Assembly: GCA_019120315.1 (NCBI GenBank)
Contig: DWVJ01000008.1
Span: 1 to 64,000, forward strand
Direction: 5' to 3'
DNA length: 64,000 nucleotides
Source: Candidatus Ruminococcus avistercoris
Lineage (GTDB): Bacteria > Bacillota > Clostridia > Lachnospirales > Lachnospiraceae
Shown here: in pieces, positions 28,425 through 38,022 of the stretch
Numbering within the stretch: the stretch's first letter is position 1
Layout of the letters: each line of letters opens with the position of its first letter
Notes under the pieces: generated by a model
The model's database searches: none
Seen by the model: only the letters and a program-made list of their open reading frames with translations
Told to the model about the DNA's origin: nothing
Position numbers and translations under genes: made by a program

Positions 28425-30153
28425 AAAAAGACTGATCGGGCTTTTGGCCCACGGGAAAAAATATATTGTGTTCCAGGTGTTGTGGCAGTGGTTTGCGCTG
28501 CTGTGTCAGGTGCTGATCATCTATGCTGTGGCCATGACGCTGGACGGAGCCGTTTTCGGCACGCTGACAGAAAGGCGGCTGGCCATTTACGCATGTCTGG
28601 GAGCAGGAGGAATGGCGCTGCGTTTTTTCTGTGACCGGCAGGCGGCGCAGGCTTCTTTTGCGGCCAGCATGGATGTGAAACGGATCCTGAGGGAGCAGAT
28701 TTACCGAAAGCTCCTGCGGCTGGGGGCTTCTTACCGGGAAGGGGTATCTACTTCGGAAGTGGTGCAGATGGCGGCCGAAGGAGTGGAACAGCTGGAAACG
28801 TATTTCGGGAAATATCTGCCCCAGCTGTTCTACAGTCTGGCGGCGCCGGTGACACTGTTTGTAATCCTTTCCTTTGTCAACTGGCAGGCAAGTCTGGTGC
28901 TGCTGGTTTGTGTGCCGCTGATACCGGTATCCATCGTGGCGGTACAGAAAATAGCCGGGAGACTTCTGAAACGGTATTGGGGAATTTACACAGAACTGGG
29001 GGACAGCTTTCTGGAAAATCTTCAGGGTCTGACCACGCTGAAGATATACCAGTGTGACGGCATCCGGGCCCGGAAGATGGACGAGGAGGCGCAAAGGTTC
29101 CGGCAGATCACCATGAAGGTGCTGATGATGCAGCTGAATTCCACCAGTGTGATGGATATCATCGCCTATGGCGGAGCAGCGGCGGGCATGATCGTCACCG
29201 TCTGCCAGTTTTGCGCCGGCCATGTGGGATTAGGAGGCGCACTGATGCTGATTTTGCTGGCGTCGGAGTTTTTCATCCCCCTGCGGCTGCTGGGTTCCTT
29301 TTTCCATATCGCCATGAATGGCATGGCGGCCAGCGACAGGATTTTCGCACTGTTGGATCTCCCGGAACCGCAGGAACAGGAAGGAAAGATTCAGGAGGAG
29401 CGGGTGAACATTACTATGTTCAAAGTCCGGTTTTCCTATGAACCGGACCGGGAGATTCTGAAAGGAATTCACATGAATTTTCCGGCAGGCAGCTTTACTT
29501 CTCTGGTGGGGCTGTCCGGCAGCGGAAAGAGTACAGTGGCGGGATTGCTCACAGGCAGAAACAAAGGATATGAAGGAAGTATCACGGCGGCAGGGATGGA
29601 ACTGTCCCGGGTGTCGGAGGCCAGTCTGATGGATACAGTGACTATGGTCAGCCATAACAGTTATCTGTTTAAAGGCACGGTGGAGGAAAATCTGCGGATG
29701 GGAAAAGAGAATGCTTCTGATGAGGAGCTGGAGGAAGTACTGAGGGAAGTGCGCCTTTATGATTTTCTGCACAGCCGGCAGGGACTTGGGACAGCAGTGG
29801 CGGAAAGAGGAGAGAATTTCTCAGGCGGCCAGCGTCAGCGGCTGGCGCTGGCCCGGGCGCTGCTGCACGACACACCGGTGTATATCTTTGACGAAGCTAC
29901 CTCCAATATCGATATGGAGAGCGAAGAGATGATCATGGATGTGATTCATCGTCTGGCCAAAAAGAAGACGGTGATTCTGATTTCTCACCGTCTGGCCAAT
30001 GTGGTGAAATCAGACCGGATTTATCTGCTGGAACAGGGCAAGGTCGTTCAGTGGGGAAACCATGACGCTCTGATGGCGCAGGAAGGCCCCTATCGGGAGC
30101 TGTTTCAACATCAGCAGGAGCTGGAAAATTATGGAAGGAGGGGGAGAGTATGA
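28417..30153 (+). CDS. ABC transporter ATP-binding/permease (CydD-like)
   Basis: Six-TM plus [49 protein letters not shown]; pairs with the next gene. Confidence 0.85.
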   Translation: MIKKRLIGLLAHGKKYIVFQVLWQWFALLCQVLIIYAVAMTLDGAVFGTLTERRLAIYACLGAGGMALRFFCDRQAAQASFAASMDVKRILREQIYRKLLRLGASYREGVSTSEVVQMAAEGVEQLETYFGKYLPQLFYSLAAPVTLFVILSFVNWQASLVLLVCVPLIPVSIVAVQKIAGRLLKRYWGIYTELGDSFLENLQGLTTLKIYQCDGIRARKMDEEAQRFRQITMKVLMMQLNSTSVMDIIAYGGAAAGMIVTVCQFCAGHVGLGGALMLILLASEFFIPLRLLGSFFHIAMNGMAASDRIFALLDLPEPQEQEGKIQEERVNITMFKVRFSYEPDREILKGIHMNFPAGSFTSLVGLSGSGKSTVAGLLTGRNKGYEGSITAAGMELSRVSEASLMDTVTMVSHNSYLFKGTVEENLRMGKENASDEELEEVLREVRLYDFLHSRQGLGTAVAERGENFSGGQRQRLALARALLHDTPVYIFDEATSNIDMESEEMIMDVIHRLAKKKTVILISHRLANVVKSDRIYLLEQGKVVQWGNHDALMAQEGPYRELFQHQQELENYGRRGRV

Positions 30154-31847
30154 GAGAAGGAAGACGAAGAAGCGGGCCTGCGGTTATGGGCCGGCTGATC
30201 GGACTGGTAAAGCCGCTGCTGCCCCTGATGTGCCTGGCGATCCTTCTGGGAGTGGCCGGCTATCTGTGCGCTATTTTTCTGACCATTCTGGCCGGACAGG
30301 CGCTGTTTCGCGGGCTGATGGAAATGATGGGGATCTCCCTGATGCCGGGTATGACGGGAGGTTTTGCATCCATGAGATTTACTTCCCTTTTTTTCCTGCT
30401 GATCCTGCTGGCAGTGCTGCGGGGCGTTCTGCACTACGGGGAACAGTACTGCAATCATTTTATTGCCTTTAAGCTGCTGGCGGTGATCCGTCATAAGGTG
30501 TTTGCCGCTCTGCGGCGTCTCTGTCCGGCCAAACTGGAGGGGCGTGACAAGGGAAATCTGATCGCAGTGCTTACCTCGGACATCGAACTGCTGGAGGTGT
30601 TTTATGCCCATACCATTTCTCCCATTGTGATCGCAGTACTTACCTCGGGGATCATGATATTATACATAGGAAGGAATTCTGCGGCAGCGGGGATTCTGGC
30701 GCTGGCAGGCTATCTGGCAGTGGGGGCGGCGGTTCCCCTGCTGGTGGGACGCGCAGGCGGGCAGGAAGGACTGTGGATGCGAAATTCTTTTGGCGATTTA
30801 AACAGTTTCATACTGGATTCCCTGCGGGGGCTGGATGAAACCATCCAGTACCGGGGCGGGGCAAAACGTCTGCAGGAGATGGAAGAGCGTTCCCGCCGGC
30901 TGGGAAAGATGCAAAGGAAACTGAACCGGCTGGAGGCGTCACAGCGTTCGGTGACTAACCTTTTGATTTTACTCTTTTCCTTTGCCATGCTGATTCTGAT
31001 GCTGTATTTTTACCGGAAAGGCGGCGTAGATTACCGGCAGATGCTGACGGCGGTCATCGCCATGATGGGATCCTTTGGGCCGGTGGTGGCGCTGTCTAAT
31101 CTGTCAAACAACCTGAATCAGACGCTGGCCAGCGGTGAACGGGTACTGTCTCTTCTGGAGGAGACTCCAAAGGTGGAAGAGATCGAAGGAAAAGAGCCGG
31201 CTGTGTTCGGAGATGTGGCCATGGAGCAGGTGGATTTTGCTTATGAAAAAGAGCAGATTTTAAAAAACTGCTCCCTGACGGTTCCCCAGGGTAAGATTCT
31301 GGGAATCCACGGAGTCAGCGGTTCGGGGAAATCTACGATCCTGAAGCTGCTGATGCGGTTCTGGGATATCCAGGGAGGCAGCATTCGCATTGGCAGTCGG
31401 GAGATTTCCGGGATCAATACCGCAGATCTGCGGGATATGGAAAGTTATGTAACTCAGGAAACCTGTCTGTTTCACGATACCATCGCAGAAAATATCGCAG
31501 TGGGAAAACCGGATGCCTCCAGGGAAGAGATCATTGCGGCGGCTAAAAAGGCATCTATCCATGATTTTATCACCGGCCTTCCCAAAGGATACGATACGCC
31601 GGTGGGAGAACTGGGAGATACCCTTTCCGGCGGGGAACGCCAGAGAATCGGTATCGCCAGATCCTTCCTGCACGACGCCCCTTTGCTTTTGCTGGATGAA
31701 CCTACCAGTAACCTGGACGCCCTCAATGAAGGAGTGATTCTGAAGTCTCTGACGGAAACCCGTGGTGAAAAGACGGTGGTGCTGGTGTCTCACCGGGATT
31801 CCACTATGAATGCGGCGGATCTGGTTTATGAGATGAGAAAGCGGTAA
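30150..31847 (+). CDS. ABC transporter ATP-binding/permease (CydC-like)
   Basis: HGVSGSGKSTILKLL, LSGGERQRIGIARSFLHD, LLLLDEPTSNLDALN; start overlaps the upstream stop. Confidence 0.85.
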   Translation: MREGRRRSGPAVMGRLIGLVKPLLPLMCLAILLGVAGYLCAIFLTILAGQALFRGLMEMMGISLMPGMTGGFASMRFTSLFFLLILLAVLRGVLHYGEQYCNHFIAFKLLAVIRHKVFAALRRLCPAKLEGRDKGNLIAVLTSDIELLEVFYAHTISPIVIAVLTSGIMILYIGRNSAAAGILALAGYLAVGAAVPLLVGRAGGQEGLWMRNSFGDLNSFILDSLRGLDETIQYRGGAKRLQEMEERSRRLGKMQRKLNRLEASQRSVTNLLILLFSFAMLILMLYFYRKGGVDYRQMLTAVIAMMGSFGPVVALSNLSNNLNQTLASGERVLSLLEETPKVEEIEGKEPAVFGDVAMEQVDFAYEKEQILKNCSLTVPQGKILGIHGVSGSGKSTILKLLMRFWDIQGGSIRIGSREISGINTADLRDMESYVTQETCLFHDTIAENIAVGKPDASREEIIAAAKKASIHDFITGLPKGYDTPVGELGDTLSGGERQRIGIARSFLHDAPLLLLDEPTSNLDALNEGVILKSLTETRGEKTVVLVSHRDSTMNAADLVYEMRKR

Positions 31848-31968
31848 CCGGTTTTCAATACGTATCCGGTGAAGATAAATCCGGCATATTGCCGAAATTC
31901 ACAGAGAATTCACAGTTTTTTTCTACTTGTGTCTCATACTGAAATATGCTAATCTGAGTATGACAAAG

Positions 31969-32008
31969 GTGTCTGAAGCGTAAGTTTTACGTTTCGGGCA
32001 CTTTTTTT
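31969..32008 (+). terminator. Long terminator-like hairpin in the amtB leader
   Basis: GTGTCTGAAGCGTAA-gtt-TTACGTTTCGGGCAC (15 bp with G-U pairs) followed by T7. Confidence 0.75.
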
Positions 32009-32057
32009 GTGCGAAAACCGGTTTTTGAAAAATAAATACAGAAGGGTAGGAAAACGT

Positions 32058-33299
32058 ATGAATACAGGTGACACAGCTTTTATGATGATTTGTTCCGCTC
32101 TGGTGTTTTTCATGACTCCGGGACTGGCGTTCTTTTATGGCGGACTGGTGAGGAGAAAAAATGTCTGCAATACGATGATGGCCTGCGTGGCGATTATGGG
32201 GCTTTCTGTGATTATGTGGACACTTTTTGGATACTCTTTGTCTTTTGGAGGAAACCATGGGGGCATTATCGGGGATCTGCGGTGGTTTGCGTTAAATGGC
32301 GTAGGGATGGAGCCGGGATTATATGCCGATTCCATTCCCCATCTGGTGTTCTGTGCATTTCAGATGATGTTTGCCATGATCACACCGGCCCTGATTACAG
32401 GTTCTTTGGTGGGCCGTATGAAATTTAAGGCGCTGTTCCTTTTTATCGCGCTCTGGTCGTTGGCAGTATATTATCCAATGGCTCATATGGTGTGGGGAGA
32501 GGGAGGTTTCCTGGCGGCGATCGGTTCTGTGGATTTTGCCGGCGGAAACGTGGTTCATATCAGTTCAGGTATCAGTGCACTGACGCTGGCGGTCATTCTG
32601 GGAAGACGAAGGGGATATGAGCATACCTCTTACCGTATTCACAATATTCCTTTCGTGGTATTGGGAGCGGGACTGCTCTGGTTTGGCTGGTTCGGATTCA
32701 ATGCGGGCAGTGCTCTGAAGGCCGACGGCTTGGCGGCTCATGCGTTTATGACCTCAGCCATTTCAGCAGCGGCGGCGCTGCTTTCCTGGATGTTGATTGA
32801 TACGGTGAAAACGGGAAAGGCCACTCTGGTGGGTGCGTCCACAGGGCTGGTTGTGGGACTGGTTGCCATCACGCCCGGTGCAGGATTCGTCCCCATCTGG
32901 TCTGCTTTTATCATTGGCGCGCTGGTAAGCCCCATCTGCTATTTTGGCGTAGCGCTTGTAAAGAAAAAACTGAAGATCGACGATGCGCTGGATGCTTTCG
33001 GCTGTCACGGCATCGGCGGCATCTGGGGCGGTGTCGCAACCGGCCTGTTTGGTAAAAGTTCTATTAACAGTGTGGCTCGCTGGGATGGACTGATCTTTGG
33101 AGATTACCAGCTTTTTGCGGCCCAGCTGCTGGGTATTGTAATTACGGCTGCCGTGGCGCTTGTGGGAACGCTGATCTGTGTGGCCATTGTGAGAATTTTT
33201 ACACCGCTTCGCGTATCTTTAAAGGAAGAACAGGTAGGCCTGGACATTTCTCAACATGGCGAGAGCGCATATCCAAGTTTCAATGGACTGGATCAGTAA
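32058..33299 (+). CDS. amtB: Ammonium transporter
   Basis: MNTGDTAFMMICSALVFFMTPGLAFFYGGLVRRKN ... DAFGCHGIGGIWGGVATGLF. Confidence 0.95.
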   Translation: MNTGDTAFMMICSALVFFMTPGLAFFYGGLVRRKNVCNTMMACVAIMGLSVIMWTLFGYSLSFGGNHGGIIGDLRWFALNGVGMEPGLYADSIPHLVFCAFQMMFAMITPALITGSLVGRMKFKALFLFIALWSLAVYYPMAHMVWGEGGFLAAIGSVDFAGGNVVHISSGISALTLAVILGRRRGYEHTSYRIHNIPFVVLGAGLLWFGWFGFNAGSALKADGLAAHAFMTSAISAAAALLSWMLIDTVKTGKATLVGASTGLVVGLVAITPGAGFVPIWSAFIIGALVSPICYFGVALVKKKLKIDDALDAFGCHGIGGIWGGVATGLFGKSSINSVARWDGLIFGDYQLFAAQLLGIVITAAVALVGTLICVAIVRIFTPLRVSLKEEQVGLDISQHGESAYPSFNGLDQ

Positions 33300-33314
33300 G
33301 GTGGTGATGAAAAT

Positions 33315-33671
33315 ATGATGATAAAAATTGAGGCATATGTAAGAGAAGACAAATTTGAAGATGTGAAAAAGGCGCTGGATGAGATCAATGTAAACGGTCT
33401 TACGGTATATCAGGTGATGGGATGCGGTATCCAGCGGGGTTATAAAGAAATCGTCCGCGGCATGGAAGTGGATATGCAGATGCAGCCGAAGATCAAATTT
33501 GAGATTGTGGTTTCCTCGGAGGAATGGGAAAGGAAAACCATTGAGGCCATACAAAAGGCTGCATTTACCGGGGAAACAGGGGACGGAAAAATTTTCAGTT
33601 ATGAGATACGTTCCGCGTTGAAGATCCGTACCGGTGAGACCGGCTATGATGCCATACAGGAATCGGAATAA
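33315..33671 (+). CDS. glnK: P-II family nitrogen regulator
   Basis: MMIKIEAYVREDKFEDVKKALDEI...GDGKIFSYEIRSALKIRTGETGYDAI; follows amtB. Confidence 0.9.
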   Translation: MMIKIEAYVREDKFEDVKKALDEINVNGLTVYQVMGCGIQRGYKEIVRGMEVDMQMQPKIKFEIVVSSEEWERKTIEAIQKAAFTGETGDGKIFSYEIRSALKIRTGETGYDAIQESE

Positions 33672-33678
33672 AAAGAAT

Positions 33679-33716
33679 GCAGGAGTGAAAAATGTTTCAC
33701 CCCTGCGTTTTATTTT
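33679..33716 (+). terminator. Intrinsic terminator after glnK
   Basis: GCAGGAGTGAAA-aatg-TTTCACCCCTGC followed by GTTTTATTTT. Confidence 0.7.
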
Positions 33717-33979
33717 GCACAGAATGCAACAAAATGTTTCTTGCATCGGAAGCGGGCATATGATATGATTATACCACTCTACAACCGGGGTTTCCGGTGT
33801 CAGAAGGCCGTTCGGCCGACAAATTCCATGATAAACAATTAAAAACAGTCAGATGGACAGTCAGGATTGCACAGATCTGTGTGATTGTATAAAATGCAGT
33901 ATTTTTCGTTGCATTTGCAGCTCCTTTCTTGTATAATGAAAGCAAATCCAGGATGTGCATTTGACGGAAAGGAGAATGC

Positions 33980-35341
33980 ATGCGGGATAAAGATGTATTA
34001 ACGGCAGCTTATCTTAAGAACAACAGCCGCTTTGCGGATCTGCTCAATGGCTGGCTTTTTGGCGGCCGCCCGGTGGTCCGGCCGGATGATATCCAGGAGC
34101 TGGACAGCGCGGAAATCCGGATCCGCAGGGACCGGACGACAGGAGGCGTACGGACCGGGAAGCGGTACCGGGATGTGATCCGCCGGGTAGCCCTGGGGAT
34201 GCGGTTTGCGGTGATCTGCGTGGAAGAGCAGAGCGAGGTGGATTACACCATGCCCTTCCGGGTGATCGGCTACGACCTGGACCGCTATGAGCAGCAGCTT
34301 CGGATCCGCAGGCAGGAGCATCGCCAGCGGAAAGATTTAAAGGCGGAGGAATATCTGTCCGGGATCTCCCGGGAGGACCGGTTCCTGCCGGTAGTGACGC
34401 TGGTGCTCTATTTCGGGAAGCACTGGGACGGCCCTAGGAATCTGAAAGATCTGCTGGATCTGGAAGGGATGCTGCCGGAGGTACGGGAGCTTTTAGCAGA
34501 CTACCCGGTTCACGTGATTGAGGTGGGGAATTATCCTTACGCGGAAGCATTCCGGACGGATCTGAAGCTGGTGTTCGGTTTCGTGCAGAATGCGGACGAC
34601 AAGGAGAAGCTGCAGGCCTTTGCCAGGGCAGAAGAGGAAGCGCTGTCAGAACTGGCGGAGGACGCCTATGACCTGATCAGCGTGATGACCGGGACGGAGG
34701 AACTGGATCGAATCAAAAAAGAGAAGCAGGAGCGAAAGGGGAAGGTGAATATGTGCAAAGCGATCGATGATATGCTGGCGGATGCCAGAGAGGAAGGACG
34801 AGAGAGGGGGAGAAGTGAGATGATGAACGGCTTGCAGGAGATGATAGCGGACGCCAGAGAGGAAGGACGAGAGGCAGGGAGAAGTGAGACGATGAACGGC
34901 TTGCAGGAGATGATAGCGGACGCCAGAGAGGAAGGGCGAGAGGCAGGGAGAAGTGAGACGATGAACGGCTTGCAGGAGATGATAGCGGACGCCAGAGAAG
35001 AAGGACGAGAGGCAGGGAGAAGTGAGACGATGAACGGCTTGCAGGAGATGATAGCGGACGCCAGAGAGGAAGGGCGAGAGGCAGGGAGAAGTGAGACGAT
35101 GAACGGCTTGCAGGAAATGATAGCGGATGCCAGAGAGGAAGGGCGAGAGGCAGGGAGAAGTGAGACGATGAACGGTTTGCAGGAGATGATAACAGACGTC
35201 AGAGAGGAGGAGCGAAAGGAAACGATTCAAACTTTTGTTAACGATTATATTGAGGAAGGATTCTCGCGGGAAATACTCATTAAGAAGCTGCAAAAAATGT
35301 TTTCCCTGGATCAAAAAACCGCGCTGGAATATGTAAAGTGA
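33980..35341 (+). CDS. Rpn-family (PD-(D/E)XK, transposase_31-like) nuclease with repetitive C-terminus
   Basis: MRFAVICVEEQSEVDYTMPFRVIGYDLDRYEQQ, LPVVTLVLYFGKHWDGPRNLKDLLDL; C-terminal 23-aa tandem repeats. Confidence 0.8.
   Translation: MRDKDVLTAAYLKNNSRFADLLNGWLFGGRPVVRPDDIQELDSAEIRIRRDRTTGGVRTGKRYRDVIRRVALGMRFAVICVEEQSEVDYTMPFRVIGYDLDRYEQQLRIRRQEHRQRKDLKAEEYLSGISREDRFLPVVTLVLYFGKHWDGPRNLKDLLDLEGMLPEVRELLADYPVHVIEVGNYPYAEAFRTDLKLVFGFVQNADDKEKLQAFARAEEEALSELAEDAYDLISVMTGTEELDRIKKEKQERKGKVNMCKAIDDMLADAREEGRERGRSEMMNGLQEMIADAREEGREAGRSETMNGLQEMIADAREEGREAGRSETMNGLQEMIADAREEGREAGRSETMNGLQEMIADAREEGREAGRSETMNGLQEMIADAREEGREAGRSETMNGLQEMITDVREEERKETIQTFVNDYIEEGFSREILIKKLQKMFSLDQKTALEYVK
34772..35185 (+). 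repeat. 69-bp coding tandem repeat, six units plus a degenerate seventh
   Basis: Unit M(I/L)ADAREEGREAGRSETMNGLQE; units start at 34772, 34841, 34910, 34979, 35048 and 35117; near-identical at DNA level. Confidence 0.95.
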
Positions 35342-35362
35342 TTTTCAGATGAATAGAGCTTG

Positions 35363-35395
35363 ACAGCGCAGATCTCAAAGAAGAGACTGCGCTGT
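35363..35395 (+). terminator. Hairpin after the Rpn gene
   Basis: ACAGCGCAG ... CTGCGCTGT inverted repeat, T run about 10 nt downstream. Confidence 0.5.
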
Positions 35396-35532
35396 ATCAG
35401 GCTCTTTTTTAGTGTGCTCCAAAAGGACAAAGATCATCGGGCGGCATTTGAATCCCCCTATGGGGCTTGTGAGGAGTTTAACGATCTGGTAAAGTAAAAT
35501 GGATCAATAAAGAGAACGAAAAGGGTTATTTT

Positions 35533-37992
35533 ATGACGGAATTATTGAAGGAGATAAAAACGTATTGGAGTACCCGCACAGAGGGATATTCTCAGGTAAA
35601 TCAAAAGGAATTGTCCGGCATGCAAAAAAAAGCATGGCTTTCGGTGCTGAAGGAACAGTTTCCCAGGAAAGCGAAGGAGGAACTGAAAGTCCTGGATGTG
35701 GGCTGCGGGCCCGGATTTTTCCCCATTATCTTGGCAGAGGCCGGGTATAACGTGACGGCGGTGGACTACACGGAGGAGATGCTGGAGAAAGCCCGGGAAA
35801 ATGCAGGGAATCTGACAGAAAAGATTACCTTCCAGCAGATGGATGGACAGAATCTGGAGTTTGCGGATGGAACCTTTGATGTGGTGATATCCCGGAATCT
35901 GACCTGGAATCTGGAGAAGCCGCAGAAAGCCTACAGCGAATGGCAGAGGGTACTCAAAGAGGGCGGCGTACTGCTGAATTTTGATGCCAACTGGTATGGC
36001 TATCTGTATGATGCAGAGAAAAAAAGACAGTACGAGCAGGATAGAAAAAACGTGGAGGAGAAGCATCTGGAAGATCATTATCTGTGTACGGATATTGACC
36101 GGATGGAAAAAATCGCACTTCAGATGCCTTTGTCAGGGATTACAAGACCTGCCTGGGATCTGCAGATTCTAAAAGAGCTGGATATGGAATCCGTGCAGGC
36201 GGATGAAGATGTCTGGAAATGTGTCTGGAGCGAAGAAGAGAAACTGAATTATGGTTCCACTCCCATGTTTATGGTCTGTGCCAGAAAGAAACGGACGGCA
36301 AATGGAACGTATCATCTGTTGAATCTGGATGTACAGCCGGGGGAACGGCTCAGCGGATATCTGGAACTGGCCGAAGGGAAATTCCGGCTGCCGGCAACGA
36401 TTCTCCACGGGGTGAAACCGGGAAAGACAGTGCTGGTTACGGCAGGCGTCCATGCCGGCGAATATGTGGGTATCCAGGCGGCGGTGGAATTGTCTGCTAT
36501 GCTGAAACCGGAGAAAATAGCGGGTACGGTGATCCTTGTTAAGGTAATCAATCGTCCGGCCTTTGAACATCGCAGCGGTAGCCTGGGATACGAAGATCAT
36601 AAGAATCTGAACCGGGTGTTTCCGGGAGATCCGAAAGGTACAGAGATGGAGCAGCTGGCCTGGGCCATCTCTCAGCAGCTGTATCCTGCGGCAGATTATC
36701 TGATCGATCTGCACAGCGGAGACGACTATGAAAGACTGACGCCCTATGTCTATTATGCAGGGATGGCTAAACCGGAGATATCGGACATTTCGCGGGAGAT
36801 GGCGCAGCAGGTGGACGTGCCCTATATGGTAAGGTCCAATGTGGCGTCCGGCGGTATGTATAACTATGCAGCATCCTGCGGTATTCCCGGTATACTGCTT
36901 GAACGGGGCGGCATGGGGCAGTGGACGGCAGAGGAAGTGTCCTCCACCTGCCGTGATGTGCGCAATATTCTCTGCCATCTGGGAATCTATGACAGTAAGA
37001 AAGATTACCGCACCTATTATCCGCTGGATGTGACAGACGTCTGTTACCAGATCGCCTGGCATACGGGCCTTTGGTATCCCTTTAAAAATCCAGGTGATAT
37101 GATTCAAAAAGGCGATATCCTGGGAGAAGTAAGAGATTACAACGGCAAAGTGATGGAAGTCTGCCGGGCGGAGAGCGACGGTGTGGTGCTGTACTGTACC
37201 GGTTCTTTGCAGGTACTTCAGGATGGACCGGTTATTGCCTACGGGCGGATCGTGAAAAATTACGACGACCGGAAGGTACGGATCACAAAATATTGGGGAA
37301 AACGAAGCGACAGCTTCCTGGACCAGAGGAGGAGGGAACTTCACAGTGCGCTGGCAGATCGCTGGCTTAGAGAAATCAGTGCGCAGATTCCTGCCGGAAG
37401 GAAACTGAACATTCTGGATGTGGGCTGCGGAGCCGGGTTCTTTTCCATTTTGCTGGCCGGTCTGGGACATCAGGTGACGGGAACGGATCTGACGCCTCAG
37501 ATGGTAGAAAGCGCGGAAAAGCTTGCCGGGGAAGAACAGGTTTCCTGTGAATTCCTGGTGATGGATGCGGAAAAGCTGGAGTTTGGGGATGATACCTTTG
37601 ATGTGGTGATTTCGCGGAATCTGACCTGGACGCTGCCTCACCCTCAGGAAGCTTACCGGGAATGGAAACGGGTATTGAAACCGGGCGGAATATTGCTGAA
37701 CTTTGATGCGGATTACGGGGCAGACGACTGTTCGGATACTTCCGGACTGCCGGGAGGACATGCACATAACAGACTGGGAAATGAGATGATGCGGGAGTGC
37801 GAAGAGATCAAACGTCTTCTGCCCATCAGTTCCCGTCAGCGGCCGGCCTGGGATCTTATGGCGCTTGGCGAAGAAGGTTTCCGGGAATTTTCCATTGATC
37901 TGGGAATCAGCAGCAGGGTTTACGTGGAAAAGGATGAATTCTATAATCCGGTTCCGCTGTTTATGCTGCGGGTTCAAAAGCCGGGAATGTAA
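35533..37992 (+). CDS. Methyltransferase-aspartoacylase/M14-type-methyltransferase triple fusion
   Basis: Two class I SAM motifs (VLDVGCGPGFFPIIL; ILDVGCGAGFFSILL) flank a succinylglutamate desuccinylase/aspartoacylase-like domain (GVHAGEYVG, DLHSGD, LLERGG). Confidence 0.9.
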   Translation: MTELLKEIKTYWSTRTEGYSQVNQKELSGMQKKAWLSVLKEQFPRKAKEELKVLDVGCGPGFFPIILAEAGYNVTAVDYTEEMLEKARENAGNLTEKITFQQMDGQNLEFADGTFDVVISRNLTWNLEKPQKAYSEWQRVLKEGGVLLNFDANWYGYLYDAEKKRQYEQDRKNVEEKHLEDHYLCTDIDRMEKIALQMPLSGITRPAWDLQILKELDMESVQADEDVWKCVWSEEEKLNYGSTPMFMVCARKKRTANGTYHLLNLDVQPGERLSGYLELAEGKFRLPATILHGVKPGKTVLVTAGVHAGEYVGIQAAVELSAMLKPEKIAGTVILVKVINRPAFEHRSGSLGYEDHKNLNRVFPGDPKGTEMEQLAWAISQQLYPAADYLIDLHSGDDYERLTPYVYYAGMAKPEISDISREMAQQVDVPYMVRSNVASGGMYNYAASCGIPGILLERGGMGQWTAEEVSSTCRDVRNILCHLGIYDSKKDYRTYYPLDVTDVCYQIAWHTGLWYPFKNPGDMIQKGDILGEVRDYNGKVMEVCRAESDGVVLYCTGSLQVLQDGPVIAYGRIVKNYDDRKVRITKYWGKRSDSFLDQRRRELHSALADRWLREISAQIPAGRKLNILDVGCGAGFFSILLAGLGHQVTGTDLTPQMVESAEKLAGEEQVSCEFLVMDAEKLEFGDDTFDVVISRNLTWTLPHPQEAYREWKRVLKPGGILLNFDADYGADDCSDTSGLPGGHAHNRLGNEMMRECEEIKRLLPISSRQRPAWDLMALGEEGFREFSIDLGISSRVYVEKDEFYNPVPLFMLRVQKPGM

Positions 37993-38022
37993 ATAGAAAA
38001 AATCACAGAGAGAGGGCAGACT

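Noticed and set aside
34772-35185. Repeat array considered as CRISPR
   Set aside because: Units are directly contiguous with no unique spacers and encode an in-frame 23-aa repeat.
34646-35314. 222-aa antisense ORF with repeats (LTSPCLSPFLSGVRYHLLQAVHR)
   Set aside because: Mirror of the 69-bp coding repeat on the sense strand; no start context or family.
35411-35497. Short ORF VLQKDKDHRAAFESPYGACEEFNDLVK
   Set aside because: Only 28 codons; no recognised family and no clear RBS.
36169-37977. 602-aa ORF antisense to the triple-fusion gene
   Set aside because: Its sense strand encodes clear conserved domains; the antisense product is His/Arg/Phe-rich without recognisable motifs, as expected from codon bias.
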